Assembly (NCBI RefSeq): GCF_904846705.1 | Contig: NZ_CAJHBS010000006.1 | Location: forward strand, 95,353 to 159,352 | Direction of reading: 5' to 3' | Source of the DNA: Psychrobacter sp. Pi2-52 | GTDB lineage: Bacteria; Pseudomonadota; Gammaproteobacteria; Pseudomonadales; Moraxellaceae | Length of the DNA stretch: 64,000 nt | Shown here: positions 16,925 through 25,342 of the stretch, piece after piece | Layout: the number at the start of each line of letters is the position of its first letter | Numbering within the stretch: position 1 is the first letter of the stretch | Made by a program: the position numbers and the translations under genes | Notes under the pieces: generated by a model | Databases searched by the model: none | Seen by the model: only the letters and a program-made list of their open reading frames with translations | Told to the model about the DNA's origin: nothing

Positions 16925-18511
16925 ATGTCCAAAACTTCTACCGAGTCAGTGAATACGACAGCAACAGCTCCTCTATCTGCCGTAAAAGACACTGCCACTA
17001 TCTTCAATCCTGCCGCGCCTACCATAGTACAAGAGCAGAGTCAGGCAGATGTCAGTCAAACAGATGCTAAACAACCTTACCATCATAAAGCCAACCATAA
17101 CCAGAACCGTAGTGTAGCCCAAAGCAGCGATGTTACGACTGCCAATGCGACTGCTACGATGCCAGTTAGTGCAGCGCCAAAGATTGGTTTTGTGTCACTA
17201 GGTTGTCCAAAAGCATTGGTGGATAGTGAGCGTATTATCACTGAGCTAAGCCGTGATGGCTATCAAGTAGCCAGTGATTATGATGGTGCTGACTTAGTCG
17301 TGGTAAACACTTGCGGCTTTATTGAATCAGCAGTACAAGAGTCGCTTGATGCGATCGGCGAGGCCATTAGCAAAAACGGTAAAGTGATTGTCACTGGCTG
17401 TTTGGGCAAAGAAGCGGACAAAATCCGTGAGATGCATCCAGCTGTACTAGCAGTGACGGGCGCGCATGCCTATGACGAAGTGATTACGGCAGTAGCGCAG
17501 CATGTGCCTAAGCCAAATCACAGTCAGGACGCCAACTATGATCCAAAAATAGATTTGATTAATGAAGCGGGTATCAAACTGACCCCAAGTCATTATGCTT
17601 ATCTAAAAATATCAGAAGGCTGTAACCATCGTTGTACGTTCTGCATTATCCCAAGCTTGCGCGGTGATTTGGTATCGCGTCCGATTGATAATGTAATGAA
17701 CGAAGCACTGGCACTCAAAAAAGCTGGCGTGAAAGAATTACTTATCATCTCGCAAGATACTTCGGCATATGGTCTTGACCTAAAGTACAAGACCAGTTTT
17801 TGGAATGGTATGCCTCTTAAGTCTAAGTTTTATGACTTATGCCAAGCATTGAACGATTTGGGCATTTGGGTTCGCTTGCATTATGTCTATCCGTATCCAC
17901 ACGTAGACAAAGTCGTTGAGTTGATGGGTGAGAAGAAACTGCTTCCTTACCTAGATATTCCGTTCCAGCATGCCAGTCATCGCATCCTAAAAGCGATGAA
18001 ACGTCCTGCGCATAGCGAAAACACTTTGGCCTGTATCAAAGCGTGGCGTGACATCTGTCCTGATATCGTCATTCGCTCGACCTTTGTGGTTGGCTTCCCT
18101 GGCGAAACAGAAGAAGATTTTCAGTGCTTGCTTGATTGGCTAGTTGAAGCACGTCTCGATCGCGTGGGCGCATTCACTTATTCAGAAGTAGAAGGCGCAG
18201 TGGCTAATGATTTGCCTGATCATGTGCCTGAAGACGTTAAGCAATCTCGTTATGAGCGTTTAATGGCGCTACAGCAAGATATTTCAGCGCAAAAGCTACA
18301 GGAAAAAGTCGGCAAGACTTTAACGGTATTGGTCGATGAAATTGATAGCGATGAAAATATTGCTATTTGCCGTAGCTATGCTGATGCACCTGAAATTGAT
18401 GGTCATGTCTATGTTGATGACATCAACGCTCAAGTTAAAGTAGGGCAGTTCTTAACCGTGACTATCGATGATGCTAGCGAATATGATCTGTTCGCCAGTT
18501 ATCAAGGCTAG
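16925..18511 (+). CDS. rimO: Ribosomal protein uS12 methylthiotransferase RimO
   Basis: Radical-SAM enzyme that methylthiolates the conserved Asp of ribosomal protein S12. An N-terminal MTTase domain starts at [18 protein letters not shown] and has cluster-binding cysteines also in VVNTCGF and VTGCLGKE. The radical SAM motif is CNHRCTFC (about residues 233-240), followed by [14 protein letters not shown]-terminal TRAM domain lies near residues 460-528. I start at the ATG at 16925 (528 aa), with AAGGT seven bases before; an earlier in-frame ATG at 16871 lacks this. Even so, about 78 polar, Thr/Ala/Gln-rich residues precede the first conserved motif, an extension absent from E. coli RimO. Confidence 0.94.
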   Translation: MSKTSTESVNTTATAPLSAVKDTATIFNPAAPTIVQEQSQADVSQTDAKQPYHHKANHNQNRSVAQSSDVTTANATATMPVSAAPKIGFVSLGCPKALVDSERIITELSRDGYQVASDYDGADLVVVNTCGFIESAVQESLDAIGEAISKNGKVIVTGCLGKEADKIREMHPAVLAVTGAHAYDEVITAVAQHVPKPNHSQDANYDPKIDLINEAGIKLTPSHYAYLKISEGCNHRCTFCIIPSLRGDLVSRPIDNVMNEALALKKAGVKELLIISQDTSAYGLDLKYKTSFWNGMPLKSKFYDLCQALNDLGIWVRLHYVYPYPHVDKVVELMGEKKLLPYLDIPFQHASHRILKAMKRPAHSENTLACIKAWRDICPDIVIRSTFVVGFPGETEEDFQCLLDWLVEARLDRVGAFTYSEVEGAVANDLPDHVPEDVKQSRYERLMALQQDISAQKLQEKVGKTLTVLVDEIDSDENIAICRSYADAPEIDGHVYVDDINAQVKVGQFLTVTIDDASEYDLFASYQG

Positions 18512-18536
18512 ATATCCAATAAGATATGCGAGTGAA

Positions 18537-18562
18537 AATTGCCCAATGGCGGGCAGTTTTTG
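18537..18562 (+). terminator. Likely intrinsic terminator after rimO
   Basis: AATTGCCC (18537-18544) pairs with GGGCAGTT (18551-18558) with one T-G wobble, followed by a short T run. The stem is modest, so termination may be partial. Confidence 0.5.
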
Positions 18563-18569
18563 CTACAAT
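18561..18569 (+). promoter_or_regulatory. Possible extended -10 promoter of pyrH
   Basis: TGCTACAAT fits an extended -10 box about 115 bases before pyrH, directly after the rimO terminator. No clear -35 at 17 bases. Usual pyrH neighbours rpsB and tsf are absent here, so an own promoter is expected. Confidence 0.4.
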
Positions 18570-18683
18570 TAGCGCAATTTAGCCTTTTTAATACGCTTAG
18601 CTGTAAGTGTAGCGTTGTGGGCAAACTCGATTTGTATTTTACCGATAATTTTCTTTATAATTTCATGATAACAAGGTGACCTC

Positions 18684-19409
18684 ATGTCTGACAAAAACCC
18701 GCGTTACGCTCGTATCTTGCTGAAACTCTCCGGTGAAGCCTTAGCTGGTAGTAAAGACATGGGTATTGATACCGAAGTGCTTGATAAAATGAGCTTATCT
18801 ATCGCTCACTTGCGTGGACTCGGTGTCCAAGTTGGTATCGTAGTCGGCGGTGGTAACTTATATCGCGGTGCACAGTTACAAAAAGAAGGCCTGGTTGGCC
18901 GTGTTACTGGTGATCAGATGGGCATGCTAGCGACCGTTATGAACGGACTGGCAATGCGTGATGCGCTTGAGCGTCGCAACATCAAAACGCGCTTGATGTC
19001 TGCATTGCCGATTGGTGAAGTTACTGAAAGCTATAGCAGTCGTAATGCCATTCGTTATCTTAAAAACGGTGAAGTTTGTATCTTTGTCGCAGGTACAGGT
19101 AACCCATTCTTTACCACTGACACTGCTGCTTGTTTGCGCGGTATTGAGATCGAAGCTGGTTTGATTTTAAAAGCGACTAAGGTCGACGGCGTTTATGACA
19201 AAGACCCAAGCCTACATGATGATGCAGTCAAATATGACGGTCTGACCTTTGATGAAGTACTAGAGCAAAAGCTAGGCGTCATGGATTTAACGGCTATCGC
19301 ATTATGTCGTGAGCATAACGTACCGCTGCAAGTGTTTGATATGACTAAGCCTAATGCATTATTGAATGTCATCATGGGTGAGAATGAAGGCACACGAGTT
19401 TTTCATTAA
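18684..19409 (+). CDS. pyrH: UMP kinase
   Basis: Hexameric bacterial uridylate kinase, UMP + ATP to UDP + ADP, of the amino-acid-kinase family. Motifs: [10 protein letters not shown] near the start, [29 protein letters not shown], the nucleotide site [16 protein letters not shown] and VYDKDP. At 241 aa it has the normal family length. AAGGTGA seven bases before the ATG marks the start. It is followed by frr after 112 bases, the conserved pyrH-frr pairing; rpsB-tsf, which usually precede it, are missing at this locus. Confidence 0.97.
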   Translation: MSDKNPRYARILLKLSGEALAGSKDMGIDTEVLDKMSLSIAHLRGLGVQVGIVVGGGNLYRGAQLQKEGLVGRVTGDQMGMLATVMNGLAMRDALERRNIKTRLMSALPIGEVTESYSSRNAIRYLKNGEVCIFVAGTGNPFFTTDTAACLRGIEIEAGLILKATKVDGVYDKDPSLHDDAVKYDGLTFDEVLEQKLGVMDLTAIALCREHNVPLQVFDMTKPNALLNVIMGENEGTRVFH

Positions 19410-19521
19410 TTGATGCAATACTGGCAACTAACGTCAGTAAATAGCTAACGATTAGCAATAAATAATTAATATCCCAATAGCAAATAAAAGATTTGTCGGT
19501 AACGATAAATAAGGATACACA

Positions 19522-20076
19522 ATGATTAAAGAGATTAAGCAAGACGGCGAAGCACGCATGCAAAAAACATTGGAAGCGCTTGAAAGCACTTTCAGTAAAG
19601 TTCGTACTGGTCGTGCGCATCCAGGTATGTTGTCAGGTGTGATGGTCAGCTACTACGGTTCTGATACACCATTGAACCAAGTGGCAAGCGTGAACGTTGA
19701 AGACTCACGTACCTTGCTGGTTCAACCGTTTGACCGTACGATGGTACAAGCAGTAGATAAGGCCATTCGTGAAGCAGATTTGGGTCTAAACCCAATGTCT
19801 GCTGATGTGATTCGTGTGCCGATGCCAGCATTAACAGAAGATACCCGTCGCGATATGCAAAAACTTGCACGTGGTGAAGCTGAGAGCAGCCGAGTTTCTA
19901 TCCGTAATATTCGCCGTGACATGATGAATGACATCAAAGACTTGGCAAAGGAAAAAGAAATCTCAGAAGATGATGAGCGCCGCGCTAGTGATGATATTCA
20001 AAAAATCACTGACAAATATATCGAAACAATCGATGCTCGCTTGAGTAAGAAAGAAAGCGATTTGATGGAAGTTTAA
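19522..20076 (+). CDS. frr: Ribosome recycling factor
   Basis: Cytoplasmic factor that, with EF-G, splits post-termination ribosomes. At 184 aa it has the typical length. Recognised by [38 protein letters not shown], a central [21 protein letters not shown] stretch, and the C-terminal three-helix-bundle residues [28 protein letters not shown] lies seven bases before the ATG. It follows pyrH in the usual order, and a hairpin at 20135 probably ends the unit. Confidence 0.97.
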   Translation: MIKEIKQDGEARMQKTLEALESTFSKVRTGRAHPGMLSGVMVSYYGSDTPLNQVASVNVEDSRTLLVQPFDRTMVQAVDKAIREADLGLNPMSADVIRVPMPALTEDTRRDMQKLARGEAESSRVSIRNIRRDMMNDIKDLAKEKEISEDDERRASDDIQKITDKYIETIDARLSKKESDLMEV

Positions 20077-20464
20077 TACTGATATATTTGGTATTGATAG
20101 CAAGAAACAGTTCAGAAGATTATCTGTAATTGAGCAGCCAATACTTTATAGCTATTGGCTGTTTATTATTGTGTAGACTGATATAGTCAATCCTTTATAA
20201 AGAGTGACAGCGTTAACCTCGCTTAAAGTATCACAGTTACATCTGCACTCGGTTGCGCTGTCTCTCTTTTAAACTGAATCAACTATATGAAGCCATATCT
20301 AAAGCAAGCCAAAGGTGTGGTTGATTGAGCTGTGTCCATCGCATTCTGAACACTAAAAACTAACGACGCAATTATGATAAGTTAGTGAATTATATAAATG
20401 GCGCTTTTTAATCGCTGTTGCACACGTTATTATTATTTTACCTCAACAATAAGCAAGTTCGCCT
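20077..20464. other. Gene-free stretch between frr and uppS
   Basis: Holds the frr terminator hairpin (20135-20170) and a long-range inverted repeat (20202-20212 with 20256-20266) ending in TTTT. An A+T-rich box (ATTATATAAAT near 20390) could be a uppS -10 region. No convincing coding frame. Confidence 0.5.
20135..20170 (+). terminator. Terminator-like hairpin after frr
   Basis: CAGCCAATA (20135-20143) pairs perfectly with TATTGGCTG (20153-20161), then TTTATTATT follows. Confidence 0.6.
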
Positions 20465-21223
20465 ATGTCCACTTCAGCCGTTTTGGCGCCCGCTATTCTT
20501 CCTCGTCATATCGCAATCATTATGGATGGTAATAATCGCTATGGTAAGGCCAATGATTTGGGCCACGGTCAAGGGCATGTGGCTGGCAAAGACGCGCTCG
20601 ATCCTATCGTTGAGTATTGTGTCAATACAGGCATTGAAGTGCTGACCGTATTTGCATTTTCTAGTGAAAATTGGCAGAGACCGCCTAGTGAAGTGGCACT
20701 GTTGATGCAGCTGCTCACATCGACGATTCATGAGCAAATGCCGCGTATGAATGAGTATCGTATTCGCTTGCGTTTCATCGGTGATCGCAGTCAACTTAGT
20801 GAGTCATTACAAACGCTAATGGCTGATGCGGAAGAAAAGACGGCGGATTTTGATGCAATGACGCTGGTGATTGCAATTAGCTACGGTGGACAGTGGGATA
20901 TCGCAAACGCAGCAAAACAGCTGGCTCAGCAAGTGCAAGCTGGCGAATTAAAAGCTGAAGATGTCAGCGAAGAGTTGTTAGGTAACTACGTACAATTAGC
21001 CGATACCCCAGCAGTAGATATGCTGGTGCGTACGGGCGGCGAGTATCGTATTTCTAATTTCTTATTGTGGCAATCTGCTTACGCTGAGCTGTTTTTCACT
21101 CCTACATTATGGCCAAATTTTGCAGCAGAAGAGCTGGCTTCGATGATCGCAGAGTTTGCTAAACGTCAACGTCGCTTTGGTAAAACCAGCGAGCAGGTAG
21201 TGATAGAGCAGCAAGGGCACTGA
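20465..21223 (+). CDS. uppS: Isoprenyl (undecaprenyl diphosphate) synthase
   Basis: Cis-prenyltransferase making the C55 lipid carrier precursor for peptidoglycan and O-antigen. 252 aa, usual length. Motifs: HIAIIMDGNNRYGK with the catalytic Asp, then FAFSSENWQRP and the substrate-phosphate site DMLVRTGGEYRISNFLLWQ, followed by YAELFFTPTLWP. Two substitutions from the E. coli pattern are visible: MDGNGRWA becomes MDGNNRYG, and the GHKAG segment reads GHVAG. Both occur in the diphosphate-binding loop region, but the essential Asp and Arg are kept. It precedes cdsA and dxr in the standard envelope-precursor order. Confidence 0.95.
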   Translation: MSTSAVLAPAILPRHIAIIMDGNNRYGKANDLGHGQGHVAGKDALDPIVEYCVNTGIEVLTVFAFSSENWQRPPSEVALLMQLLTSTIHEQMPRMNEYRIRLRFIGDRSQLSESLQTLMADAEEKTADFDAMTLVIAISYGGQWDIANAAKQLAQQVQAGELKAEDVSEELLGNYVQLADTPAVDMLVRTGGEYRISNFLLWQSAYAELFFTPTLWPNFAAEELASMIAEFAKRQRRFGKTSEQVVIEQQGH

Positions 21224-21357
21224 GCAGTGCGTTGATAGATAAGTTTAGTCGGTTCAGTTCAGTTAGTATTGTATAACTGGTCAATAGGGTTGGTTTATGC
21301 AATGATAAACGGCTTGAATGAGTATTGAATGCTATCACTAGGCCATCGTTAGTTAGC

Positions 21358-21366
21358 TGCTATAAT
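21358..21366 (+). promoter_or_regulatory. Extended -10 promoter of cdsA
   Basis: TGC followed by a perfect TATAAT, 47 bases before the cdsA start. The same TGCTATAAT element occurs before tgt. No recognisable -35. Confidence 0.5.
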
Positions 21367-21412
21367 GCATTTTTTGACCATCTGTTCTTCATTATTATAA
21401 GGCTCGATAAGT

Positions 21413-22222
21413 ATGTGGCAACGAATTAAGACGGCAATTGTTCTCGTTATTATCGTTGGTATTGCAATGTTTGCGAGCCAAACGCCTATTTTATTTGCAC
21501 CACTGTTGGCCATTGGGGTCATTATCGCCGCTCATGAGTGGGCTAAATTGATGCCTAAATGGCGCCAGCCTGTGGTATTCGTTCTATTGATTTTAGCGCT
21601 CACTATATTCTCACTGATGTTCAAGGTGACTTGGCTGTTCTGGTGGGTGGCTTCATTAGTAATATGGTTGATGGCGCTGTCTTGGGTTCGAGTTTTCCCG
21701 ACACAAACGAGGTGGTACGGCAACCAGCTGGCAATGATGGGCGCGGTTATCTTGACGGCATCTATCACGGCGATGTTCTATCTCTGGCAGTTATCTGCGT
21801 GGTGGCTGCTGTATGTGTTCTTGTTAGTATGGTGTGCAGACAGTGGCGCATATTTCGTTGGACGTAAGCTTGGTCGCCGAAAAATGGCACCCAATGTCTC
21901 ACCCAATAAGAGCATGGAAGGATTGGCAGGTGGCCTTGTCACAGGGCTGTTAGTTGTGGTGGCTATTAGCGTCTTTAAATTACAGCTGACCGGCGTACCC
22001 TTAATCGCATTTGTAGCGTTATCGGCCATCACTATTCTTGCCTCTGTACTTGGGGACTTGTTCGAGTCGATGCTCAAGCGCCGTGCTGATGTAAAAGATT
22101 CAGGCACTATCTTGCCAGGTCACGGTGGTATCCTTGATCGTATCGATTCACTGTTGTCTGCCACACCGATATTTGCCCTTGGTTTTTGGGCGATACAGCA
22201 GCTTGGTTTGATAGTGGTGTAA
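21413..22222 (+). CDS. cdsA: Phosphatidate cytidylyltransferase
   Basis: Integral inner-membrane enzyme that makes CDP-diacylglycerol from phosphatidate and CTP, the precursor of all phospholipids here. About eight hydrophobic segments cover the protein. The family signature is complete near the C-terminus: SMLKRRADVKDSGTILPGHG followed by GILDR. WCADSGAYFVGRKLGRRK is the second conserved block. 269 aa is normal. It lies between uppS and dxr with its own likely promoter at 21358. Confidence 0.95.
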   Translation: MWQRIKTAIVLVIIVGIAMFASQTPILFAPLLAIGVIIAAHEWAKLMPKWRQPVVFVLLILALTIFSLMFKVTWLFWWVASLVIWLMALSWVRVFPTQTRWYGNQLAMMGAVILTASITAMFYLWQLSAWWLLYVFLLVWCADSGAYFVGRKLGRRKMAPNVSPNKSMEGLAGGLVTGLLVVVAISVFKLQLTGVPLIAFVALSAITILASVLGDLFESMLKRRADVKDSGTILPGHGGILDRIDSLLSATPIFALGFWAIQQLGLIVV

Positions 22223-22404
22223 GGTTATATAGCAGCACTGTTCTATTTAGACCTGTTCTGTAGTCAGTTCACCATAATATTGGTATAAGTCAGACAGCGA
22301 GCAATGCGTTGGTATGACAAGCGAAGTTATCAGAGCAGTGGCTTTATAGTTAACAGACGATATTCTATTTTCATTATTTTTAAGTATCATGGGCATTGAT
22401 GGTT

Positions 22405-23607
22405 ATGACGCAACGCATCGCCGTACTAGGCGCGACAGGCTCGATTGGCGATAGCACCTTAGCAATATTGGCGGCGCAACCGCACACTTACGAAGTCTAT
22501 GCTTTGTCAGGCTATCATCGCTTAGATAAGCTATTTGCACTCTGTCAGCAATTTCTGCCGAAACGCGTCAGTGTGCCGACGTCAGCCGTGGATGATTTTG
22601 CTAACAAGCTTAAAGCAGCAGGGATTGCTAGCGAGGTCGTAGGAGGCGAGGCAGGGTTGGTAGATATTGCCACTGACTCACAGACTGATACAGTGGTAGC
22701 AGCGATTGTAGGTGCGGCAGGGCTACCGTCTACATTGGCAGCAGCGCGTGCAGGCAAACGTATCTTATTGGCCAACAAAGAAGCCTTAGTCATGGCTGGT
22801 AAAGTCATGATCGATGCGGTCAAGACGCACAAAGCCACTTTGCTGCCGCTGGACTCTGAACACAATGCCATTTTTCAATGCTTGCCACTCGCTATTCAAC
22901 AAGACAATACGCAAATTCATCAGCCAAATCATGGTGTCCGCAAACTGTGGTTAACAGCCTCTGGTGGGCCATTTTTGCAGCAGTCGTTTGAGCAGATGCA
23001 GCAGGCAAGCGTCGCAGAAGCGGTCAAACACCCTAACTGGTCAATGGGTCAAAAGATATCCGTCGATTCGGCGACGATGATGAACAAGGGGCTTGAGCTG
23101 ATAGAAGCCTGTCACTTATTTGATTTGCCTGAAGATAAGATAAATGTGGTTATTCATCCACAAAGTATCATTCACTCAATGGTAGAATATAGCGATGGCA
23201 GCTTTTTGGCGCAGCTGGGCAGTCCAGACATGAAAACGCCCATTGCGCACGCGCTGAGTTATCCTGATCGGATGGATAGTGGCTCACAGCCGTTAGACTT
23301 ATTTGCACTTAGTGGTTTGGAGTTTATTGAGCCTGACTTGCAAAAATTTGCCTGCCTGCGTTTGGCTCGCCAAGCCATGCAAGCCGGGACGCAAGCCACG
23401 ATTGTGCTCAATGCGGCAAATGAAATTGCAGTAGCGGCGTTCCTCGATGGGAAAATTCGTTTGACTGATATTGCTAATATTAACGAACAAGCCTTAAATG
23501 ACATACAGCTGCCCCCATTGAACGAAACTGCTGACATAGAAGATATATTGGCAATCGATAAGATTGCACGCCATCTGACTGATAAGTTGGTAGCAAAGCT
23601 GACATAA
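22405..23607 (+). CDS. dxr: 1-deoxy-D-xylulose 5-phosphate reductoisomerase
   Basis: Second enzyme of the MEP isoprenoid pathway, converting DXP to MEP with NADPH. The N-terminal Rossmann motif is VLGATGSIGDSTL. Catalytic/metal residues lie in LANKEALVMAG and LLPLDSEHNAIFQ. SGGPFLQ, HPNWSMGQKISVDSATMMNK and VIHPQSIIHSMVEY are further landmarks. I choose the ATG at 22405 (MTQRIAVLG, 400 aa); an ATG at 22399 two codons earlier is equally possible. It supplies isoprenoid precursors to the upstream uppS product. Confidence 0.96.
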   Translation: MTQRIAVLGATGSIGDSTLAILAAQPHTYEVYALSGYHRLDKLFALCQQFLPKRVSVPTSAVDDFANKLKAAGIASEVVGGEAGLVDIATDSQTDTVVAAIVGAAGLPSTLAAARAGKRILLANKEALVMAGKVMIDAVKTHKATLLPLDSEHNAIFQCLPLAIQQDNTQIHQPNHGVRKLWLTASGGPFLQQSFEQMQQASVAEAVKHPNWSMGQKISVDSATMMNKGLELIEACHLFDLPEDKINVVIHPQSIIHSMVEYSDGSFLAQLGSPDMKTPIAHALSYPDRMDSGSQPLDLFALSGLEFIEPDLQKFACLRLARQAMQAGTQATIVLNAANEIAVAAFLDGKIRLTDIANINEQALNDIQLPPLNETADIEDILAIDKIARHLTDKLVAKLT

Positions 23608-23703
23608 TCGTAGCAAGCGTCTCTGAGCGGATATATGACATTAATAAACGATATTAGCGAAAATGTTAGTAAAAATGCTAAGAGACAATACTGAGAAAAA
23701 ATC

Positions 23704-25080
23704 ATGACGTTTTTACTAACACTTCTTGCCGCCATATTTGTCTTGGGCCCGCTTATTGCCTTACACGAGTGGGGACATTATATTGTGGCGCGGCTTTGCG
23801 GCGTCAAAGTGCTAACGTACTCTATCGGTTTTGGCCCTAAAGTTTTTGGTTGGACCAGCAAAAAAAGCGGTATCGACTATCGTATCTCAGCATTGCCACT
23901 CGGCGGTTATGTAAAAATGCTGGATGAACGTGAAGGTAATGTCGCAAAAGATGAGCAGCACCTTGCGTTTAATCGGCAGCATCCGCTCAAGAAAATTGCT
24001 ATCGTTGCAGCTGGCCCTATCATGAATTTTGTCATCGCTATCGCGCTATTTTGGGTACTATTTATGACCCCATCTGAGCAGTTGGCGACTAAGATTGGAC
24101 AGGTACTACCAGATACGCCTGCTGCAATGGCACAGCTGCCAGTCGGCGATAAGATCGTGGCGATTGATGGACATGATGTGCAGACATGGGAAGGTATTAA
24201 CTATCGCCTTGCAGGACGTATGGGTGAGACGGATAATGTCAGCATTACCTTGCAGTCAGATGCCCAAACCGATCAGTCGACTAAGACATATAAAGCACCA
24301 GTTACGCAGTTTATGCAAGGCGAGGCTCAAGGCAAAGACGCATTGACCAGCTTTGGTATGTTGCCGTGGCAGCCGCAGATTGCGCCGATTGTAGGTGGTT
24401 TGGCTCCCGATGGTGCCGCTAGCCGCCAAGGTCTAAAGGTTGGCGACCGCATTACTGCTATTAATAATGAGTCAATCGAAGATTGGATTACTGCCACGCG
24501 TATCATTCGTGATAATCCTGAAACGCTATTGAACTTTACGGTGTTGCGTGATGATAAGTCAGTACAGTTGCAGATTATGCCTCAAGGCAAAAAAGACAAC
24601 TTGGGTAATGATTACGGACAGATTGGTGCAATGGTGGATCAGACTGAGATTGTTATCCCTGACGATTACAAGACTACCGTGGTCTATGGTCCTAGTGAGT
24701 CGTTAGTGAAGTCATTTGAAAAGACTGAGCAGCTCGCGGTAATGACCGTAAGCTCGATGGGAAAAATGCTGTCAGGTATGATTGGTTTAGACAACTTATC
24801 AGGGCCAATTACCATTGCCAAGGTTGCCAAACAAAGTTTTGATATCAGTTGGCAGATGGTATTATCGACAGCGGCGCTTATTAGCCTGAGTCTTGCCGTC
24901 TTAAACCTTTTGCCAATCCCAGTATTAGATGGTGGTCATATTGTTTATCACTTTATTGAGTTGATTCGCGGCAAGCCACTGTCTGAAGGTGTACAAATGG
25001 TCGGTCTAAATATCGGTTTACTCTTGCTGGCAGGTTTCATGGTGTTAGCAATTGGTAATGACATCAGCCGGCTATTTTGA
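23704..25080 (+). CDS. rseP: RIP metalloprotease RseP (site-2 protease)
   Basis: Inner-membrane zinc protease that cleaves RseA within the membrane to release sigma-E. The zinc motif HEWGH is at about residues 22-26 in the first membrane helix, and the second metal ligand lies in LNLLPIPVLDGGHI. Two periplasmic PDZ domains sit between (PDTPAAMAQLPVGDKIVAID and PDGAASRQGLKVGDRITAIN). 458 aa, family length. A 9-bp inverted repeat overlaps its stop codon. The bamA gene downstream is a classic envelope-stress partner. Confidence 0.95.
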   Translation: MTFLLTLLAAIFVLGPLIALHEWGHYIVARLCGVKVLTYSIGFGPKVFGWTSKKSGIDYRISALPLGGYVKMLDEREGNVAKDEQHLAFNRQHPLKKIAIVAAGPIMNFVIAIALFWVLFMTPSEQLATKIGQVLPDTPAAMAQLPVGDKIVAIDGHDVQTWEGINYRLAGRMGETDNVSITLQSDAQTDQSTKTYKAPVTQFMQGEAQGKDALTSFGMLPWQPQIAPIVGGLAPDGAASRQGLKVGDRITAINNESIEDWITATRIIRDNPETLLNFTVLRDDKSVQLQIMPQGKKDNLGNDYGQIGAMVDQTEIVIPDDYKTTVVYGPSESLVKSFEKTEQLAVMTVSSMGKMLSGMIGLDNLSGPITIAKVAKQSFDISWQMVLSTAALISLSLAVLNLLPIPVLDGGHIVYHFIELIRGKPLSEGVQMVGLNIGLLLLAGFMVLAIGNDISRLF

Positions 25081-25090
25081 TCGGCTGATG
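25062..25090 (+). other. Hairpin overlapping the rseP stop codon
   Basis: CATCAGCCG (25062-25070) pairs perfectly with CGGCTGATG (25082-25090) around an 11-base loop that contains the TGA. No T run follows, so it is not a standard terminator. It could protect the mRNA end or tune expression of bamA downstream. Confidence 0.5.
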
Positions 25091-25342
25091 AGCAATATGG
25101 CTGATAAAGCACGATATACTAATGGTTTTACGCCTATTATAAGCTGATTATTGTTATGATAGGCATGCTACTCTGTGTCGCAGCCTCTGTACTAATCGTA
25201 ATTTTTAGTTTATTTTGTGATGCAATTTATATAAAGTGTTCTGAGTTACCCTTGCATGGGTTTATAACCTTATGCGCACGGGTTAGACAATACGTGCCTT
25301 TTAACTTAACTTAAGCAATTTTTTTATTGACGGATAGTGTTT

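Noticed and set aside
25081..25342. Sigma-E promoter for bamA
   Set aside because: No GGAACTT-like -35 with TCTGA-like -10 could be found in the gap.
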